Below, in pieces: positions 44,897-53,475 of a stretch of DNA of 64,000 bases. Made by a program: the position numbers and the translations under genes. This DNA comes from Syntrophaceae bacterium UBA6252. GTDB taxonomy: Bacteria > Desulfobacterota > Syntrophia > Syntrophales > UBA6807. Every line of letters starts with the position of its first letter. Within the stretch, counting starts at the first letter, position 1. The DNA is taken from the NCBI GenBank assembly GCA_002441265.1, contig DJVQ01000036.1:46085-110084 (forward strand), written 5' to 3'. The notes beneath the pieces are model-generated. The model did no database searches. It saw only the letters and a program-made list of their open reading frames with translations, and was not told where the DNA came from.

Positions 44897-46186
44897 TCAG
44901 GGAGAGATGCGTTCCTGCCTGCCCTGGTTCTCGTCGACGAAGAACAGAAGGGCTCCCCCCGCCACAAAGAGAAGGACCACGGCGGAGATCCCGAACCGCG
45001 ACGCAAGCGGACCCTCCGCCCCGAGGGAGCGGGCAAGCTGGCCCGTGAGGCCCACGAGAAGGGGGCCCAGGATGACGGAGAACTTTCCCGTGAGGTTGTA
45101 AAAGCCGAAATATTCGCCCGCCCTGCCCGGCGGAATCAGCCTTCCGAAGAGGGAGCGGCTCAGCGCCTGAACGCCTCCCTGGACGAGCCCGACAGTGGCG
45201 GCCAGGGCGAGAAACTCCATCCGGGTCTCGATGAAGGTCCCCCAGACGGATACGATGAGATAGACGGCGATGGCGAGGAGCAGGGCCCGTTTCGTTCCCG
45301 TCTTTCCCGCAAGGAAGCCGAATCCCAGCGCGGCGGGGAATCCGACGAACTGGGTGACGAGCAGGGACAGGAGCAGGTCCTTCGCCTCCAGCCCGATGGA
45401 GAGGCCGTAGTCCACCGCCATCCGGATGATCGTGTCCACCCCGTCCATGTAGCACCAGTAGGCTACCAGGAACAGAAAAACTGTCCGGTGGCGGCGGAGG
45501 TTCCGGAGGGTCCCTGCGACCTGCCGGAAGGCCTCCCGGAGGGCCGGCCGCCCCGTTCCGGCGGCGGGGGGTTCCTCCCGGACGAAGCGGAACAGGGGCA
45601 GGGAGAAGAGAAACCACCAGACCCCCACGGTGAGAAAGGAAACCTGCACCGCCGCCCCGGCGCCGGCGAGCCCGAAGGTGCCGGGAGAGAGGACCATCCA
45701 GAGGTTCAGGGCGAACAGGATCCCCCCTCCCAGGTAACCGAGGGAGAATCCCAGCGAGGAGACAAGGTCGTACCGCCGTTCCGGGGCCACCACGGGGAGA
45801 AGGGCGTCGTAGAAGATGTTTCCCCCGGTGAACCCGAGAACCGCGACAATGTACAGCATCGCCGCCGCGGTCCACAGCCCGGGGGGGACGCGGGAGAGGG
45901 CTGAGGTCGCGAGGACCCCGAGGATCATGAAGGCGGCGAGGAACCGTTTCCGGCCTCCCCGACGGTCGGCCATGGCGCCGAGAAAGGGGGCGGAAACGGC
46001 GAGGAGGATCCCCGCGGCGGCGTTGGCGAGGCCGAGCCGGGCCGTGCTGACCACCGCATCGGTTCCCTGGGAGCACCAGGTCTTGAAGAAAACGGGAAAA
46101 AATCCCGACATGACCGTGGTGGCGAAGGCGGAGTTCGCGAAGTCGTAAAACGCCCATCCCCAGACGGACCGATCCGGTTTGTTCAC
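44897..46186 (-). CDS. MFS transporter, UMF1/Atg22-like family
   Basis: A 429-residue membrane protein with about 12 transmembrane helices. The N-terminal WGWAFYDFANSAFATTVMSG is the signature of the UMF1/Atg22-like MFS group; GAMADRRGGRKRFL is the MFS loop 2-3 motif, and GGVQALSRSLFGRLIPPGR is the second group-specific block. These transporters are often linked with amino acid or metabolite efflux. The 180 bases downstream hold no gene. Confidence 0.92.
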   Translation of the reverse strand: MNKPDRSVWGWAFYDFANSAFATTVMSGFFPVFFKTWCSQGTDAVVSTARLGLANAAAGILLAVSAPFLGAMADRRGGRKRFLAAFMILGVLATSALSRVPPGLWTAAAMLYIVAVLGFTGGNIFYDALLPVVAPERRYDLVSSLGFSLGYLGGGILFALNLWMVLSPGTFGLAGAGAAVQVSFLTVGVWWFLFSLPLFRFVREEPPAAGTGRPALREAFRQVAGTLRNLRRHRTVFLFLVAYWCYMDGVDTIIRMAVDYGLSIGLEAKDLLLSLLVTQFVGFPAALGFGFLAGKTGTKRALLLAIAVYLIVSVWGTFIETRMEFLALAATVGLVQGGVQALSRSLFGRLIPPGRAGEYFGFYNLTGKFSVILGPLLVGLTGQLARSLGAEGPLASRFGISAVVLLFVAGGALLFFVDENQGRQERISP

Positions 46187-46389
46187 GGTGCTTCCCCTTC
46201 CCGCGGGCGGCTCTCCGGAACCGTTCGCAACGGTCCCTGCTGTGTTTCTCCGTCACGATGAAAACCGGCTGCCTTCCGCCCTGCCGCGGCCGGTTGCCGG
46301 GGGCGGGACGGCCGGGAAAAGGAACCGGCCGACGAAATGCCGAAGATTTTCGAGGCGTCTCCCGGGACGCCGGCGGGGTGAGGGCTTCC

Positions 46390-46881
46390 TCAGAGGTCGT
46401 AAAGGGTCTCGTCCACCCTGGGCCGCTCTTTCTTCCTTCCCCGTTTCCCTCTCGATTCGAGAAGAAAGGGCTCCTCCCCCTCCAGGAGATCCCCCAGTTC
46501 CTCCTCGATCTTCTCCGGGTCCTCCCCCCGTTCCATCCGGGCAAGGGCCTCTTCCATGGAGGCACTCAGGTTCATCCCCGTCGCTTCCGTGATCTTTCGC
46601 ATGATCCCGGCCGCCGCACGGGGATCGTTCTCGTCGATCCGGTCCGCTTCCCCCGCGAGCATCTCCATGGCCCGTTCCATCCGGGATTCGTCGAAGGGGG
46701 GAAGATCCTCCTCGCCCCGTTCCTCCCGGTTTCCGGAGATCTTCGAGAAAACGGACATCTGCCGCTTCAGCTTCACGGTCCCGCACCGGGGGCACAACGG
46801 GATTTTTCCGGTGTCCGCCTTCCGGGAGAAGAAATTGTAGACGGTGTTGCATTTCCGGCAGTAAAACTCGTAGATCGGCAT
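46390..46881 (-). CDS. FmdB-family zinc-ribbon protein
   Basis: A 163-residue protein. The first 40 residues form the FmdB-type zinc ribbon (MPIYEFYCRKCNTVYNF and LCPRCG), followed by a long acidic, low-complexity helical region and a basic GKRGRKKERPR tail. FmdB proteins are annotated as regulators but their role is generally unknown. The ATG is preceded by aagaaggaac. Confidence 0.85.
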   Translation of the reverse strand: MPIYEFYCRKCNTVYNFFSRKADTGKIPLCPRCGTVKLKRQMSVFSKISGNREERGEEDLPPFDESRMERAMEMLAGEADRIDENDPRAAAGIMRKITEATGMNLSASMEEALARMERGEDPEKIEEELGDLLEGEEPFLLESRGKRGRKKERPRVDETLYDL

Positions 46882-46898
46882 GGCTGTTCCTTCTTAAT

Positions 46899-47029
46899 TG
46901 GGGGACACTTCCCATATTTTTTTCCGGAGGGCCGGTCTGCACCGCCCCGGGCTTTTCTGAAGATCCCCCATGTAGTCCGGGGCTTCAGCCCTGGTTTGTG
47001 CCTCCCAGGTCCCGGAGGGCCGGACGGCA
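46899..47029. repeat. Repeat remnants between FmdB and ThyX-like genes
   Basis: Contains gggggacacttcccatattttt, one arm of the hairpin family seen at 35099, and tgtagtccggggcttcagcc (46971), the module found at 10622 in the compound repeat region. No coding frame is supported in this 177-base gap. Confidence 0.7.
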
Positions 47030-47058
47030 CCTCCTCGACGCCTTTTTTGCGCTTCCGC

Positions 47059-48525
47059 TCAGGGACCGTCCTCCTTCCCGGGGAAGAGGGACCGGTAGAG
47101 GCCGTCGAACCGGTCTTTCCCGGCGGCAAGAAGAAAGGTGAGGGGCAACGCCTTCCTCGCGAGGCGGACCATGGCGGCCGTCGTCTCCCGGATGTCCCAC
47201 TGGGCATGGCGGTCCTCCCGGAGCCGGGACATGTGGTACAGCTCGCGGGCGTTCACCTTGAGAAGCACCCGTTTCCGGTGGGCGTTGGTGAGAATGTAGG
47301 GCGCGGCGCCGGGGGCCTTCTCCACGATCCGGCGGTACAGTGCGTCCGTATCCGCGACGAGGTCGCGGAAGGGTCCCTCCATGCCCGCTTCCGTTATGGA
47401 GGGGGGGACGGTCGCTCCCAGTCCGGGATCGTACTCCTGGGTCGTGAGGGTGGCCATGCGGTGCCTTTTGAGCTGAGCGAAGCAGCTTGCGCTGACCACG
47501 AGCTCGAAAGTGAGTTCGACGTGTTCGAACGCCCGGGGAGGGGCGTCGTGGGCCCGCATGTCCTCCAGGGCGGCCCGAACGAGGCCCTCCCGTTCCCCGG
47601 GGGACATGGCCGCGGCCCTCTTCAGGCAGTCCGCGGCGGAAAGGCGCGAAGCGGAATGAAGGAGCCACGCGACGAGTTTTTCGTCCCCGTCCGCCGTCCA
47701 GGCGACGAGGGCCGCGTTCCCGTCCGATCCTTCCCGTTCGTTCCGTTCCACCGGTTCCCCGGCCTGGGGGACCGCTTTCTCCCGGAGCCGTTTCACCCGT
47801 TCCAGGTCGTACGCGGTGGGCTTCACGTACCGCACCAGCGAGGGCGCGGCACCGATGACCGCCCCGTACAGTCCGTCCGCGAAGTCTCTCACTTCCTTCA
47901 GGGGATGGGCCGCGCAGCGGCGGATCATGAGTTCCAGATTGCGGGCGTTCAGGGTCATGCCGAGCTGGGTTTCCGTGGCGAGGGAAAGGGCGTACCTTGC
48001 GTCTTCCCTGGCGGATTCACCGGCGGCGGCCGCCGTCCCGCCGGCGGACCGGAGCCGTTCCTCCCGGATGGCCTCGTCCAGTTTCAGATACAGGTCGTTC
48101 TGGCGTCCGATCATTTCCCGGAACGGCGCCTCCAGCCCCGCCAGGACGATTTCCCGGGGAAGGACGAAGCCCCCTTCGAGACGGACGTAGCGCTGGGATT
48201 TCTCCGTGTAGGAACACAGGCGGAAGCTTTCCACCGCCTCCACGGCGAGCCGCGAGATGTCGAGGACGTCCAGGTTGAAGACGGCGTGCTCGGCGATGGA
48301 ACTGTGTCCCATGTCGAAAACGATCGACCGGTTCGATTTCCTCGCCTTTTCCACCTCGTTCCGCGAGGCGCGCCGCAGCTCGGGCACGGAAAGCGGGCTC
48401 CGGCTGATCCGGGCATAGGCCGCGGAAAGGGTTTCCGGGGTCAGCCTGTCGGGGGAAACGGGACCGGTCTGCGCCTCCCGGATCACGTCATGGTCGATGT
48501 TCATTCCTGCGAGAAGTACTTCCAA
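47059..48525 (-). CDS. Two-domain ThyX-like (flavin-dependent thymidylate synthase) protein
   Basis: Tandem ThyX-fold protein, 488 residues from a TTG at 48525 (LEVLLAG; an ATG at 48504 is the alternative). A single ThyX is about 220-250 residues, so this is two copies in one chain. The ThyX motif RHRxxSxNExSxR appears split: the first half has SFRLCSYTEKSQRY (Ser/Glu/Ser/Arg part without RHR), the second has LKRHRMATLTTQEYDPG (RHR part without the rest). DYxP: ARELYHMSRLREDRHAQW matches the C-terminal dUMP region. Whether it makes dTMP is uncertain. Confidence 0.82.
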   Translation of the reverse strand: MEVLLAGMNIDHDVIREAQTGPVSPDRLTPETLSAAYARISRSPLSVPELRRASRNEVEKARKSNRSIVFDMGHSSIAEHAVFNLDVLDISRLAVEAVESFRLCSYTEKSQRYVRLEGGFVLPREIVLAGLEAPFREMIGRQNDLYLKLDEAIREERLRSAGGTAAAAGESAREDARYALSLATETQLGMTLNARNLELMIRRCAAHPLKEVRDFADGLYGAVIGAAPSLVRYVKPTAYDLERVKRLREKAVPQAGEPVERNEREGSDGNAALVAWTADGDEKLVAWLLHSASRLSAADCLKRAAAMSPGEREGLVRAALEDMRAHDAPPRAFEHVELTFELVVSASCFAQLKRHRMATLTTQEYDPGLGATVPPSITEAGMEGPFRDLVADTDALYRRIVEKAPGAAPYILTNAHRKRVLLKVNARELYHMSRLREDRHAQWDIRETTAAMVRLARKALPLTFLLAAGKDRFDGLYRSLFPGKEDGP

Positions 48526-48689
48526 GAGAGGCCCCCCTTTCGTGGATCGCTTCCGCCGCCCCTGCCGGCGGCCGCCGGGTCCCCGTGCGCGTGCGGCCGG
48601 CTTCCCGGCCGGGCGGAGCCCGGTCACAACCGTTTACCATGAAAACGGCGCTTCCGGGAAGACCCGGGATGCGGTTCGGCGGATTTTCC

Positions 48690-49841
48690 TCATTCCAGGA
48701 GCTTTTCGAGGCGGCGGATCCGGAAGTCGAGAACGAGGTCGATGAAGCGCGGGGAGGAAAGCGGCGGATCGTCCATGTGGAAGAGGTGGCTCCCGCAGGA
48801 GCAGTCGGAGGAGCCGAATCCCGGAACGGGCCGGCCGGTCAGCTCGAAAAGCCTTCGGGCGAGCTCGTGTTCGTCGTCGAAGCTGGACCGGATGGGGACG
48901 GCGACGGCGCGGTCCGCGGCGTTCCGGAGAAAGTCGATGTGCCAGTGGAAGGTTTTCCGAAGTCTCAGGTGCCGTTCGACCCGCCGCGATAGGCCGCGCT
49001 TCGCGGAACCGACGTAGATGTAGTGCCCCTTCTCGAAGGAAACGTTCCCGAGCTTTCCCACGGCAAGCGAAATTCCCCGGTCGAGGCGGAGAAGAAGGAG
49101 GTAGCTTCCCCGGTCCTTCGCCTCCCGCCGGATCAGGTCCCAGGGAATGGCGAGGTCCCTGACCTCCGGGGAGAGGCTGAGGTCTTCGTTCCACCGGGCC
49201 GCCACGGCCTGGAGGCGGAGTCTGTCCCTTACGGCGAGAAAGGTTTCGGTGAAGTCCGGGTCGGTGTGGTAGTCGGGGAGGAAAAAGCGGGCCCGGGGCC
49301 ACTGGACGAAAAAAAGAACGCCGCAGTCTTTCCCGTTCCCGGCGATCCGGGACAGGGCCTCCAGATGCCGCTTTCCCCGTGCGGTCACCGCATCGGGAAA
49401 CATGGCGATCCCGTTGCCGAAAAGGGTGCACGACTTCACTTCCAGGTAGAAGGGTCGCCCGTTTCTTCGAAGGAGAAAATCGAACCGGCTCTCCCCGACG
49501 GTTTTCTCCCTTTCGATCCCGCCGATGGTTTCGAAGCCCGGGACGGCGCCCCGCCGCAGGAGCCACTCCACGGCCCGGTTCGTTTCGTGGGTGTGGAGAA
49601 AGACGGGAAGGTCCTCCCGGAGGACCGCCACGGCGGTGTATCTCGTCTTTCTTTCCGCCCCGCGGTTCTCGGCGAGGAATACCGTCCGTCCGGGCAGGAG
49701 CAGTTCCCAGAGCCTCCCCGGGTTGGGGAGGTGGGCCTGGACGGCCTTCCCGTCGAGAAGACATTCCACGGCGAAGCGGTTCGGGCGGCGGAGAAACTCC
49801 GCCCGTCTCGTTTCCGGAAACAGGACCAGACGGTCGTCCAT
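48690..49841 (-). CDS. sfsA: SfsA-GIY-YIG fusion protein (DNA/RNA nuclease SfsA with DUF123 domain)
   Basis: A 383-residue fusion. Residues 1-230 are SfsA: LVLFPETRRAEFLRRPNRF, HLPNPGRLWELL, and the nuclease-like core ESRFDFLLRRNGRPFYLEVKS followed by FPDAVTARGKRHLEAL. Residues about 250-383 form the DUF123/GIY-YIG-like domain (KGHYIYVGSAKRGLSRRVERH, then HWHIDFL and the GSSDCSCGSHLFH cysteine/His cluster). The combination is known from archaea and some bacteria. Function in vivo is unclear. Confidence 0.92.
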   Translation of the reverse strand: MDDRLVLFPETRRAEFLRRPNRFAVECLLDGKAVQAHLPNPGRLWELLLPGRTVFLAENRGAERKTRYTAVAVLREDLPVFLHTHETNRAVEWLLRRGAVPGFETIGGIEREKTVGESRFDFLLRRNGRPFYLEVKSCTLFGNGIAMFPDAVTARGKRHLEALSRIAGNGKDCGVLFFVQWPRARFFLPDYHTDPDFTETFLAVRDRLRLQAVAARWNEDLSLSPEVRDLAIPWDLIRREAKDRGSYLLLLRLDRGISLAVGKLGNVSFEKGHYIYVGSAKRGLSRRVERHLRLRKTFHWHIDFLRNAADRAVAVPIRSSFDDEHELARRLFELTGRPVPGFGSSDCSCGSHLFHMDDPPLSSPRFIDLVLDFRIRRLEKLLE

Positions 49842-49866
49842 AGAAATTACCCTTCAAAAGCGCTGA

Positions 49867-49905
49867 ACGGGGTCAGTCCCGGGATTCAAGGCGAAACGTC
49901 AAGGC
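49867..49905. repeat. Partial REP-like element left of the toxin-antitoxin cassette
   Basis: Begins acggggtcagtcc, the same 13 bases that start the left arm of the perfect inverted repeat at 50635, followed by gattcaaggcgaaacgtcaagg, close to gattcaacgccggacgtcaa at 50702-50721. It therefore looks like a decayed copy bracketing the cassette. Confidence 0.65.
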
Positions 49906-49920
49906 CTGTTTCCCGATCCG

Positions 49921-50268
49921 TCAACGGGGGCTCGGTTTCCTGGCGCGTCCTGTTTTCCGATTCGCCGGGACAAGTTTGATTTCGAGGCGACATCCCACGG
50001 CCTTTGCATATTTTTGAAGCGTCGTCAGAGACGGGGCGTGCTTCCCCGCCGATTCCAGACGGGAAACGGAACTTTTGGTGGTTCCCATCAATTCCGCGAC
50101 AGCTTCCTGCGTAAGTCCCGAATTCGAACGTGCGGAAAGCATTGCCCGTATGAGAGCATGCCTCTCCTCCAGCTCTTCGTATGCCTTGGAAAATCCTTTC
50201 CGCTTCCGGGCATCTCTGAGAAATGTCTCATGGTCGTGAGGCACCGGCTTGTATTTCAATTCAGTCAC
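49921..50268 (-). CDS. XRE-family antitoxin (HigA-like)
   Basis: A 115-residue DNA-binding protein. Helix-turn-helix at about residues 50-75: LTQEAVAELMGTTKSSVSRLE, then SLTTLQKYAKAVGCRLEI, a classic Cro/CI fold. The basic C-terminal tail is unstructured. It overlaps the toxin gene by eight bases and follows it, the HigBA order. Expected to neutralise the toxin and repress the operon through the palindrome at 50596-50613. Confidence 0.9.
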   Translation of the reverse strand: MTELKYKPVPHDHETFLRDARKRKGFSKAYEELEERHALIRAMLSARSNSGLTQEAVAELMGTTKSSVSRLESAGKHAPSLTTLQKYAKAVGCRLEIKLVPANRKTGRARKPSPR

Positions 50269-50587
50269 CCTGTACCTCCTTCATTCTTTTTCGGGCCGTC
50301 CTCAATTCCCTGTAAGGGGTGTTCTGAGATTTCTTGATGAACGCATGAAGGATAACGATGCGTCGGCCGATGAGGAAACAGTAAAACGCGCGGCCAATGC
50401 CTTCCCGGCCTCGCGGCCGGAGTTCGAAAAGCCCGTCTCCCATGGTTCGCGAATGCGGCATGCGTACATCCGGCCCGAATTCCATCAGCAGTTCCATCAT
50501 CCGTGCATAATCGGCGAGTACGCCGGCGGGCCAGGTTTCGATCTCATCCTTGACGCGCAAATGGAAATACTCGATGGAATAGAGCAT
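50261..50587 (-). CDS. RelE/HigB-type toxin (Gp49-like family)
   Basis: A 108-residue basic protein of the phage Gp49-like/HigB group of ribosome-dependent mRNA interferases. MPHSRTMGDGLFELRPRG, then GRAFYCFLIGRRIVILHAFIKKSQNTP is the family core. First gene of a two-gene toxin-antitoxin unit. No Shine-Dalgarno is seen before its ATG; the predicted promoter places the transcript start at or beside the ATG. Confidence 0.92.
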   Translation of the reverse strand: MLYSIEYFHLRVKDEIETWPAGVLADYARMMELLMEFGPDVRMPHSRTMGDGLFELRPRGREGIGRAFYCFLIGRRIVILHAFIKKSQNTPYRELRTARKRMKEVQGD

Positions 50588-50593
50588 GTGTTG

Positions 50594-50622
50594 AAGTTAG
50601 CAAATGTGCTAACATTTGTCAA
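50594..50622 (-). promoter_or_regulatory. Promoter and operator of the toxin-antitoxin operon
   Basis: Minus-strand TTGACA (plus 50617-50622), 17-base spacer, then TAACTT (plus 50594-50599) with a TGC extension. Between the two hexamers lies a perfect inverted repeat gttagca-aatg-tgctaac (50596-50613), a natural operator for the HTH antitoxin. The predicted start falls at about 50587, the first base of the toxin ATG. Confidence 0.6.
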
Positions 50623-50634
50623 TGACAAAGCAAG

Positions 50635-50693
50635 ACGGGGTCAGTCCTTGACGTTTGACCATTTGCTTGTCAAACGTCAAGGACTGACCCCGT
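50635..50693. repeat. Perfect 25-bp inverted repeat upstream of the toxin-antitoxin operon
   Basis: Left arm acggggtcagtccttgacg plus tttgac (50635-50659), nine-base loop, right arm its exact reverse complement (50669-50693). Resembles REP/REPIN-type hairpins. Related partial copies lie at 49867 and in the flank at 50702. Confidence 0.9.
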
Positions 50694-50756
50694 ATTCAGA
50701 CTCCGGATTCAACGCCGGACGTCAAGAACCGGCCGCGAATCCGGCGTTTCGTGCGG

Positions 50757-51149
50757 TCACCTTTTGAGAAGGTTTTCCTTGATCCGGTCGTGGATCTGCT
50801 GGGACATGGCGTTGTTGCCCGAGATTCCAACCCGGACGCCCACGGTGATCACGTTGTATTCGGCGTATTCGATGAAGATGTCCACCTTGTCTTCCGCAAT
50901 GGTGCCCGAGATCGTGCCCTTGGAGATCTTCCTCTCTTCCATGATTTCCTTCGCGCCCATGTTCCGGAGGGCCTGCACGCAGGCCGTCCAGACGGCCTCG
51001 AAGGGGGCGTGGTAATTGGTTCTCAGGGTGCCGTCGGTGAAAAAGAATCTTCCCGACTGGATGCCCACCGTCTGGTTCCCCACGGTAACGGCGCAACCGG
51101 CGATGAACGCCGGAAGGACAATCAGCAAAAGGATCAGGGTCTTCTTCAC
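50757..51149 (-). CDS. DUF3568 family lipoprotein
   Basis: A 130-residue predicted lipoprotein: GTG start at 51149 (ggaggagc upstream), signal KKTLILLLIVLPAFIAGC with lipid-modified cysteine, then a small beta-rich domain (GTLRTNYHAPFEAVWTACVQAL, VDIFIEYAEYNVITVGVRVG). It matches the DUF3568 group, of unknown function. Not obviously linked to its neighbours. Confidence 0.85.
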   Translation of the reverse strand: MKKTLILLLIVLPAFIAGCAVTVGNQTVGIQSGRFFFTDGTLRTNYHAPFEAVWTACVQALRNMGAKEIMEERKISKGTISGTIAEDKVDIFIEYAEYNVITVGVRVGISGNNAMSQQIHDRIKENLLKR

Positions 51150-51308
51150 TGTGCTCCTCCTTTCCTCCCGCCCCGGCCGCTCCGGTGGTTCCTTCACGCG
51201 GGGAAGATGAGCAAACTATAGGAGAACCGGACGGACCTGTCAATAGATCCTTCCGGGCCCGCTTTTCAATGCGGTTCCGCGGTCCGGCCGTTCAAGGCCG
51301 GCGCGTGC

Positions 51309-52157
51309 TCAGTGAAAGAAACGGAGAAACACCGCATAGGCCAGGGCGTAAACGAGGATCCCCGCGGTGAGGAGCACCGTCGCCCCGGAAAGGAGACGCT
51401 GGAGAGGGCTTTCCCTGCGAAGGTCCGCGTAGCCGAGAAGAAATCCCAGGAGGATTCCCCCCACGAGGCCGCCGCCGTGGGCCCAGTTGTTGATCCCCGG
51501 CACCATGAAGCCGAAGAGGATCAACCCGATGGTCCATCCCATGACCTGGCGGTAGACGATGTTCCCGTAAAGGCCCCCCCGGCTTTTCCCGTAGTAGAGG
51601 GTGGCGCCGATCAGACCGCAGATGCTTGCCGACGCCCCGATGGTGAAGGGAATGCCCGCGAGCCAGGAAACGAGGAATCCGAGAACGCCGCTCCAGGTAT
51701 ACACGAGAAAGAAGCGGTGGAAGCCGTATTCGCGGAGAACGAAGGGACCGAGCTGGAGAAAGGCGAGCATGTTGAAGAAGATGTGAAGGAGCCCCCCGTG
51801 GAGATAGGACGCCGAGATGAGGGTCCACCAGCGGTGGAGCTGGTCGATGGGAATCGTTCCCGTGGCGCCGAGGAGAAAGAGGCTCGTGCTGGAGGGGGAG
51901 AGGAAGGTGAAAGGGTTCATTCCCAGTCCGGGAACGGAGGGGTTCAGGACCAGGGATGCGAGGAAAAAGGCCACGTTCACGTAGAGAATGATCCGGATCC
52001 AGTCCCTGTTTCCGTCGATGAACCGGAAGGAGAGGATCCGCTGGGCCGATCCGCCGGGTCTTAACAGCCCGCAGTAGGGACACCGGGGCTCGTCGGCGCT
52101 GATCAGCTTCCGGCAGTTGGGGCACAGTATCGAATTTCGTTCCCGTTGCTGTTCCAT
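51309..52157 (-). CDS. Rhomboid family intramembrane serine protease with N-terminal zinc ribbon
   Basis: Cuts transmembrane substrates inside the membrane. 282 residues from MEQQRERNS. A short zinc ribbon (CPNC...CPYC, residues 12-29) precedes six or seven helices. Rhomboid motifs are intact: YLHGGLLHIFFNM, the catalytic serine in IGASASICGLIG (S176) and the catalytic histidine in NNWAHGGGLVGG (H227). Same strand as the TraB gene, 20 bases downstream of it. Confidence 0.93.
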   Translation of the reverse strand: MEQQRERNSILCPNCRKLISADEPRCPYCGLLRPGGSAQRILSFRFIDGNRDWIRIILYVNVAFFLASLVLNPSVPGLGMNPFTFLSPSSTSLFLLGATGTIPIDQLHRWWTLISASYLHGGLLHIFFNMLAFLQLGPFVLREYGFHRFFLVYTWSGVLGFLVSWLAGIPFTIGASASICGLIGATLYYGKSRGGLYGNIVYRQVMGWTIGLILFGFMVPGINNWAHGGGLVGGILLGFLLGYADLRRESPLQRLLSGATVLLTAGILVYALAYAVFLRFFH

Positions 52158-52177
52158 GATTGCTCTTCCTCTTTTCC

Positions 52178-53341
52178 TCAGCCCGGCGGAAGATACCGGA
52201 CCATGAGCGGGATGGCGGCAAAAGTCCCGATGACGCTGCCGAGGTTGACGAAAATGACGAGAAGGAGAATGCGGGTGATCTTGTTTCTCCAGAATCCGCG
52301 CAGGGAGGAAATGTCCTCCCTCAGATGAACGAAATCCGAGACGCGGGGCTTCCTCACGGAGGCCTCCACCAGGCCGGCGACCCAGCCCGCCGCGATCATG
52401 GGGTTCAGGGACGTGAACGGCGCGGCGGCGAAAGAGGCGGCGATCGTCGCGGGGTGCGCGAAGGCGGCGAGGGCCCCCAGGGCGGCCAGAACGCCGTTCG
52501 CCAGGACCCACCACTTCACCATTCCCAGCCCGGCCTCCGCGCCGGACCGGAAAAAGCCGGCGATGATGAGCGCCAGGATTCCCAGGGGGATGGCCCAGCC
52601 GATGATTCTGCCCAATCGTCCGCGAGGCGGGATTCGTTCCAGTTCCTTCATGTCCTGGTCCTTCCCCAGGTAGCGGAGGATGCCGGGAACGTGGCCCGCT
52701 CCGGCGACGGCGACGATCTTTTTTCCGGGGGCGTGGGAAACGCTGTGGGCGATGTACCGGTCCCGCTCGTCGATCAGGGTCTCCCGGATCTCGGGAAGTT
52801 TTGAACCGAAGGCCTGAAGCGCCGTTTCGAGGGCGTCGCGGTTTTTCAGATTCTCGATGTCCTCCTCGGTGATTTCCTCGGAGAACAGGAAGGAGAGGGG
52901 GACCTCCGCGGCGAGGCGGAGACGGCTGGTGAATCTCATTTTCCGCCATGTCCGCAGCATGGTGGTCCGGATGTCCCGGTCGGCGAGAACGACCCGGGCC
53001 CCCGTCGCCTCCGCCCGGGCCACGGCCCGGAGCATTTCCTCCCCCGGCCGGACGCCGAACCGGTCCGCGAGTTTTTTCTGGAAGGAGGCCATGAGGAGCT
53101 GGGCGAGGAGCTGGGCGGACTGCTTTTTCCGGATCACCTGGAAAAGGTCCGTTTTTTCCCATTCCTCCTTCCGGGTGATGGCTTCGTACCGCGACCGGCA
53201 CAGCTCGACGCAGACCGTGTCCGGCCTTTCCCCGTCGATGATCCGCTCCACGAGATCGGCGCTTTCCCGGGAAACGTGGGCGGTCCCGACGAGAACGATT
53301 TCCCTGTCCTCCAATGATATCCGGTGTACGTTTTCTTCCAT
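52178..53341 (-). CDS. TraB/PrgY family membrane protein
   Basis: A 387-residue protein of the TraB/PrgY (GumN-related) family. The N-terminal domain has VLVGTAHVSRESADLVERII with the conserved GxxH and the later RDRYIAHSV and IVAVAGAGHVPGI repeats. The C-terminal 140 residues hold four or more transmembrane helices ending LLVIFVNLGSVIGTFAAIPL. The start at MEENVHRISL is preferred to an upstream ATG. Family members may be proteases or signal-peptide inhibitors; its function here is unknown. It lies next to rhomboid. Confidence 0.88.
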   Translation of the reverse strand: MEENVHRISLEDREIVLVGTAHVSRESADLVERIIDGERPDTVCVELCRSRYEAITRKEEWEKTDLFQVIRKKQSAQLLAQLLMASFQKKLADRFGVRPGEEMLRAVARAEATGARVVLADRDIRTTMLRTWRKMRFTSRLRLAAEVPLSFLFSEEITEEDIENLKNRDALETALQAFGSKLPEIRETLIDERDRYIAHSVSHAPGKKIVAVAGAGHVPGILRYLGKDQDMKELERIPPRGRLGRIIGWAIPLGILALIIAGFFRSGAEAGLGMVKWWVLANGVLAALGALAAFAHPATIAASFAAAPFTSLNPMIAAGWVAGLVEASVRKPRVSDFVHLREDISSLRGFWRNKITRILLLVIFVNLGSVIGTFAAIPLMVRYLPPG

Positions 53342-53475
53342 TGGCACCCGTCTCGAAATCGACAGGAAACCTACCAGTTGAGGAAACCCTTGTAAAGAGA
53401 AAAGAGGGACATACCGTTTGCCCTCGAGGACAAAATGAAATAAGTAGGTATGCGGACGGTTACGGGGAGGCTTCA

